DNA of 64,000 bases, from positions 52,083,852 to 52,147,851 of the forward strand of contig NC_061867.1 of the NCBI RefSeq assembly GCF_907164915.1, written 5' to 3'. The translations under genes were made by a program, and so were the position numbers. Below, piece after piece: positions 59,137 to 64,000 of the stretch (position 1 is the stretch's first letter; each line of letters starts with the position of its first letter). The notes beneath the pieces are model-generated. The model did not search any database. It saw only the letters and a list, made by a program, of their open reading frames with translations, and was not told the origin of the DNA. Source of the DNA: Impatiens glandulifera (Eukaryota > Streptophyta > Magnoliopsida > Ericales > Balsaminaceae).

Positions 59137-59567
59137 AAAACTATAAAAATGATAAAAATGAAATTCATATTATTTAGAATAAGGATATTTTGTAACATTA
59201 ATTTGAGTGTGAGATGAGAGTATTTTAAATAGCTCATTGTTGATTGAAACTTGAGTTTAGTATGAGATGAAATTGGAATGGAAAATGTCTAACTAAAATA
59301 CAATACACAACATTTATGAGGATATTTTTCATACTACTTGATTTCGGAAAACCAACTCTAACTTGATGTATATGTTTCAGAAGCATCTTCTAAAATCCTA
59401 CTTTCAACATATATATTTTTTCGGCCAAAAAAAATAAAGATAGAAATTTTCTTGTTTTATTATGTCCATAATCTTCTTAGTGAATTACTTCATTTCAATT
59501 TAAAATAATAGTTTCTGCATTACTATAAAAATGAATCCCCTCTTCTAGCCTAACGAAAACAAGAAGT

Positions 59568-59722
59568 GGATATCTCTAGCTTCTCTGAAGTCTTGGATTC
59601 AAGCCTGTAGCCGACAAGTTATGCACCTGGTTAAATGGTGTAGTGTGTTTGCGGGTTATATGCTTAACTCCGCATGGATTAGTCGCACTCCAAAAGAGAA
59701 GCGAAACCCAATATTCTAAAAA
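59568..59722 (+). repeat. SINE-like repeat, third copy with tail
   Basis: GTGGATATCTCTAGCTTCTC ... GGATTCAAGCCTGTAGCCGA ... GTTTGCGGGTTATATGCTTA ... ATTCTAAAAAAATC. It lies in the second unit of the 585-bp duplication and so is a duplicate of the previous copy, not a separate insertion. Confidence 0.65.
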
Positions 59723-60179
59723 AATCATAAAATTATAGAAATGAAATTCATGTTATTTAGAATAAGGATATTTTGTAAAATTAATTTGAGTTCCAGATAA
59801 GATACGAGTATTTTAAATAGTTCATTGTTGACCAAAACTTGAGTTTGGTATGAAATGAATTTGGAATCGAAAATATCTAACTAAAATACAATACACAATA
59901 TTTTTTAGGATATTTTTCATATTATTAGTTTCAGAAAACCAACTCTAACTTGATGTATCTGTTTTAGAAGAATCCACAATGGGACATATTATTCAACCAC
60001 TTTAAGCTATGTTTTGGGATGCTAGTTGTTAAGTTGATTTGTAATCAAAATCACAATCTTAATTGAGAGAATTCATATTCTTTTAACTATACTTTTGATA
60101 AACAAATTACAAAGATATAAAAAAATTGTTGAAAAAGGCTAAAAAATATCTTTCAAGAAATAACCAATCCTAAAATCTT

Positions 60180-61235
60180 GAATTGTGAATAACAAATATA
60201 ATACATGAAAAAGATAAACATTTTTTTTCAGAACATACTCATCATTATATACCTTTATAGTATTAATTGCAGCATTCATACAATCAAGTAAGTTAATCTG
60301 TATGAATTGTCATTGAAGCTCATTGTTATATTAATATGAGTATCAAAATTGGTAAGAAAAGCAACACATACTCCTAATCATGTTCTATAATATATATCAT
60401 CAAATAGTCTTTATATTATTCATTTTACTACAAGTGTTCACACTTTGGTCAAATTAACATCTTATTTACATATATTTTTAACCATCAATCTCAATCGAGA
60501 AATCTCATGAGCTTACAATCTTTTGTTATCGGCCTTCATCTCAGTAAACCAACCACTAATCTCAATTAAGCTTTCATCTCTTGACCTTACGATTCTTTAT
60601 TGTTAGTCTCTTATTCTTCGACAAATCAACCATCAATCACAATCACACTTTCACACATTTATTATCACTCGAAAAATTAACCACCAATTTCAATTGACCT
60701 TTAATCTCTTGAATTGTGAATAACAAATCTAATACATGAAAAAGATGAACATTTTTTTAGAACATACTCAACATTATATACTTGTATAGTATTAAGTGCA
60801 ACATTTACAATTAAGTAAGTTAATTAGTATGAATCATTAATATGAGTATCAAAACAGGCAAGAAAAGCAACATATACTTCTAATCATGTTCTATAACATA
60901 TAACATGAAATAGTCTTTCTATTATTCATTTTACTACAAGTATTCATGTGATATTTTTTCGAATTTTGCGCGTGTGATACATGTTCCTTCTATTTCTCTT
61001 TGGTCAAATCAACATCTCATTTACATATATTTTGAACCTCCAATCCTAATTGAGACCTCTAATCTCATTAGCTTACGATTCTTCGTTATCGGCCACTTTC
61101 ACATGTTTATTATCACTCGGCAAGTCAACCACCAATTTCAATTGACCTCTAATCATGACCTCACGATTTTTTGTTATCATTCTCTTATCCCTCGACAAAT
61201 CGACCACAATTGATCTCTTATCCATGCATATAATT
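60180..61235. repeat. About 525-bp direct duplication with minisatellite words
   Basis: 60185-60710 recurs at about 60710-61235 (AATACATGAAAAAGAT, AACATACTCA, AATCATGTTCTATAA, ATTATTCATTTTACTACAAG). Each copy ends in units related to the 53.8-55.2 kb array (CCAACCACTAATCTCAATT, CTCTTATCCCTCGACAAATC). Confidence 0.85.
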
Positions 61236-61620
61236 AACTTAAATCCATAGAAATTTGATTTTGGTTATGTAGCTATTAAAGAAGATAATACATCATTTAA
61301 TGATGATATTGCTCTAGTGGTAGATGGACACACCCATCAAGTTGATGCATGGGTTCTTGATTATGGAGTTTTGTATCATATTTGTACTCAAAGAGAGTGA
61401 TTCGAATCTTACAAACAGGTAGATGGTGGTAGTGTTTCTATGACCAATAGTTATATTTGTAAGGTATTTGGGATTGGCTCGATCAAGATTAGGACACACA
61501 ATGGTAGATTTTGTACACTGAATGAGGTCAGACATGTTCCACTTATTACTAAGAATTTGATATCTCTAAGTATGTTAGATAGTAAGGGATTCTGGTTCAA
61601 CGGACTCACATATCTCCTCA
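61236..61620 (+). pseudogene. Copia protease fragment
   Basis: The + strand reads HQVDAWVLDYGVLYHIC, a worn form of the copia protease site where the expected Asp-Ser-Gly is Asp-Tyr-Gly. A TGA follows, then VDGGSVSMTNS, GIGSIKIRTHNGR, LNEVRHVPLITKNLISLSML and DSKGF. These are the conserved words after protease in Tnt1-like copia elements. It is flanked on both sides by minisatellite array and has no LTR. It is dead. Confidence 0.85.
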
Positions 61621-62450
61621 CATATTATTTCCTAATGGACCTCTAATCTCGTAATCTTATACTTTCACTTTAGTCAAATCAAAAATCTCAAACATTACCA
61701 ATATCTTTTTTACCCTCACTTTAGCCCATCAATGCTTAATCAACCTCTCATCCCGTGACCTTAAAGTATTTCGACTGACCAACCATCTCATTCCACATTT
61801 ATCTACTAATTTTCATCGAACCTCTCATCTCTTTACCTTACTTCCACTTTGACTAATCAAAAATCATCTCATTCCATATTTATCCACCAATCACAATCGA
61901 CCTCTCATCTCGAGACCTTATTTTCACTTTGTGAAACAATCTTCTCACATATTTTATAATATACAACCTGACATTCTTATATCCTCACTTCGGCTAACCA
62001 TACATCTTATTCCACATTTATCCACCACAATCGATCTCTCATCTTCTTAACTTACTTTTACTTTGATTAATTAATCACCTTGTTCCACATTTATTCACTA
62101 ATTCACAATTGATCTCTCATCTCGATACCTTACTTTCACTTCATTAAACAACTCATCTACTAATATATTTACAATATACAACTCGACCTTCTTATCCTCA
62201 TTTCGGTTAACCATCAATCTCATTCACGTTTATCCACCCTAAAAATCGACCTCTATTACCTTAAATTTTCACTTAAGTCTAATTAATCATCTCTAACCTT
62301 TAATATTGTGACATCACGATCATTTGTTATTGGTCTCTTATCACTCGGAAAACCAACTACTAATCTCCATCACACTTTCACACGTCTCTTATCTCTTTGT
62401 AAACTAACAATTAATCTCAACTCACCTTTAACTCGTAACCTCACTATAAG
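61621..62450. repeat. Degenerate minisatellite array, third block
   Basis: Units such as ACCTCTCATCTCGAGACCTT, ATTCCACATTTATCCACCA and CTTACTTTCACTTTG recur every 75-90 bp, related to the 53.8-55.2 kb array. The copia fragment at 61236 divides this from the previous block, so it was probably inserted in, or copied into, an older array. Confidence 0.75.
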
Positions 62451-62621
62451 CACTAAAAATTTTACCTACCCAATTTATAAATTTTAAGATAACTATTTTG
62501 AATAAATAAAATAAAAATAATTAAAATTAAGGCCAAAATATGATTAAACAATTAATTGGAATAATTATTGTAGTAATTTAACCCCAATTAGTTAAAATAA
62601 TGGGAAAAAAATAAATAAAAT

Positions 62622-62736
62622 AATTTGAGATAAATGTTGTATTTATTTTATCTCAAATTAATTTTAAGGGGTTAAAAGAAAATAAAAATAAATAATTTAG
62701 GATAAATGTTGTATCCATTTTATCCTTAATAAATTA
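62622..62736. repeat. Two tandem stem-loops with matching loops
   Basis: Hairpin 1: 13-bp perfect stem AATTTGAGATAAA / TTTATCTCAAATT (62622-62634, 62647-62659). Hairpin 2 (62691-62736): AGGATAAA / TTTATCCT with outer AATAATTTA / TAAATTATT. Both loops begin TGTTGTAT. Stem bases differ between the two in a paired way (GAG with CTC, AGG with CCT). Confidence 0.8.
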
Positions 62737-63266
62737 TTTATAAGACCCTAAAAATATATAAAAATAAAAATAAAAAGAAATAGGCAAAATAAATATTATG
62801 TCTATTTAAAATATTTTATGTATTTCTTGGGTTAAAAATAAAGATAATGAGTTGAAAGAAAAATCAATTTCAAACAAGGCGTAATCTGTTGTAGTCAAAA
62901 TTGGAAGAATTCGGTGCAGTAGACTCTACAACCATTGGATGAGCGCTCATGATTCATCCAACGAACAATAGAGGACCGCGCAGCCCGCTGCAACGGAGGA
63001 GAAGCACTTTTGCGCATCAATAGATCAACTAACGCGCGCCTCAACGTCGTTAGCCCAAACGTTGACGGAACGACCAGACGCAAGGAAGCGTTGATAAAAT
63101 GTGAACGGAATGCCCATGCGTTCGCATTTCAGTCCGAAACGACATTGTTTCTGCTCTGGTTTGTCTTCTTCCTCGCGACAAAAAACCATGATGATCGATC
63201 GAAACTTTTGATTTTCAAAAGTGGAACTCGATTGATACTCAACCAAAACGACTTATTCGAAATCTA

Positions 63267-63295
63267 AAATGATCACCATACCACGGTGATCATTT
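63267..63295. repeat. 11-bp perfect hairpin
   Basis: AAATGATCACC (63267-63277) and GGTGATCATTT (63285-63295) around the 7-nt loop ATACCAC. It could be a chance palindrome or a binding site; no T-run follows, so it is not an obvious terminator. Confidence 0.8.
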
Positions 63296-64000
63296 CACCT
63301 ATGATCATAACCTTCATCATCGCCTGAACGATGAAGTTGGATGAAGAACAAACAAAAGTCATTAATGGCGTTTTGAATGAAATTCAATACACTTGGTCGA
63401 TCAATTGACCTTGTGAGGCTAGCTCCCTCTAGCCAAACTGAAGACAAGGATCACAATCCCAAGCCCTCAATCAATCTCATACAAAGTCCGCCATTAAAAC
63501 TTTCAAGATTTTCTTGAAAATTTTGAAACTTTGTATAAGGTTGTAAATATTAAATCTAGGCATTCATAGAGATTCTGAAAGAGTTCATGAGTATTCTCCT
63601 ACTCACAATGAGTTTCCAATCATATTGTAATTCAATTTACAAGTTCAAATTGAATTTTTTTACATTTCAGTTCGACCAGTTTTATATACTGCATAATTGT
63701 TTGATTTTTTATTTTAGAACAATCCTAAGATCATTTATAAACTTTCTGTCAAATTTAATTTGAATCAATTTATCCAAATCAAAATTAACCAAATTTGATT
63801 TTGAAAATTTTCAAAATCAGGTTTATGTTCTTGAGAATATCCAACATGTTTTTAAGGCTGTTAAGAGAATATCTAGACCAATTCCAAGTAGTCTCGATCA
63901 TGTTTGATCAATAACTAAAACTTTTATAAAAAAATGAAAATTTCAGTTTTGAATTGGTTAAAACGAATAGCCAGTATTCATGTTTTTGTTTCATTCAATC

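Larger units (their letters stand above)
58850..60010. repeat. About 585-bp tandem duplication after tRNA-Leu copy 2
   Basis: Copy 1 about 58850-59430, copy 2 about 59435-60010. Shared phrases include ATTATGTCCATAATCTTCTT, AATAAGGATATTTTGTAA, TAAAATACAATACACAA and AAAACCAACTCTAACTTGAT. Each copy carries one SINE-like repeat. Near 59388-59410 the words AATCCTACTTTCAACAT look like a further worn tRNA-Leu 3' end. Confidence 0.88.
62451..64000. other. Right end of window: no supported gene, possible LTR-type sequence
   Basis: 62451-62880 is AT-rich and contains two related hairpins (62622-62659 and 62691-62736). 62890-63270 is clearly richer in G and C, with words like ACTAACGCGCGCCTCAACG. Short frames there (62895-63267, both strands) overlap each other and show no motif. 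63300-64000 resembles retroelement leader DNA but lacks a diagnostic signal. Confidence 0.4.

Noticed and set aside
62895..63267. Overlapping short frames on both strands in the G/C-richer patch
   Set aside because: Three frames overlap, none shows a motif or splice context, and higher G+C alone lengthens chance frames.

Overview
The window is AT-rich nuclear DNA of a flowering plant, most likely a eudicot. The evidence is spliced genes with GT-AG introns, plant-only families (no-lysine WNK kinase with the plant Ala-Trp-Asn signature, LONESOME HIGHWAY-like bHLH, oligopeptide transporter), plant-type tRNA genes, and dense plant transposons (Ty1/copia, Ty3/gypsy, L1-type LINE, Helitron, hAT, Mutator-like and Harbinger-like MITEs). 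I cannot name the species.

Five protein-coding genes can be modelled to the base. On the + strand are a short LHW-like bHLH gene (15694-16673), a WNK-type protein kinase (22815-25289) and an oligopeptide transporter (28975-33928). On the - strand are a major-facilitator transporter of the MFSD5/molybdate-transporter-2 type (36444-39771) and an HpcH/HpaI-type aldolase (52704-53612). Every intron is GT-AG and each joined frame closes exactly. Three intact tRNA genes are present: Val-AAC (17396-17469, - strand) and two identical Leu-AAG copies (56543-56623 and 58669-58749). The five genes look like unrelated housekeeping, signalling and transport genes, with no sign of a shared pathway.

The rest is mobile or repeated DNA. 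1-11.4 kb holds a 5.6-kb-spaced direct duplication, an LTR, a hAT MITE and CACTA-like repeats. 18.0-20.4 kb is a non-autonomous Helitron filled with a minisatellite. 40.3-42.9 kb is a decayed LINE, with a second 3' fragment at 28.4 kb. 43.5-51.2 kb is an almost complete but disabled copia element. Inside its reverse transcriptase sits a 2.5-kb hAT element whose body is one long inverted repeat of a CACGTTTAA-type minisatellite. 53.7-55.5 kb is a foldback-like minisatellite element. 55.9-60 kb is a tandemly duplicated tRNA-Leu region with a gypsy fragment and short SINE-like repeats. 60-62.4 kb carries more arrays of the same minisatellite family, broken by a copia protease fragment.

The most unusual objects are the hAT-borne giant hairpin nested in the copia element, the Helitron with its tRNA-like-flanked minisatellite, the amplified and decaying tRNA-Leu array, and two adjacent hairpins near 62.65 kb that look compensatorily conserved. 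No CRISPR, operon or prokaryotic system is present.
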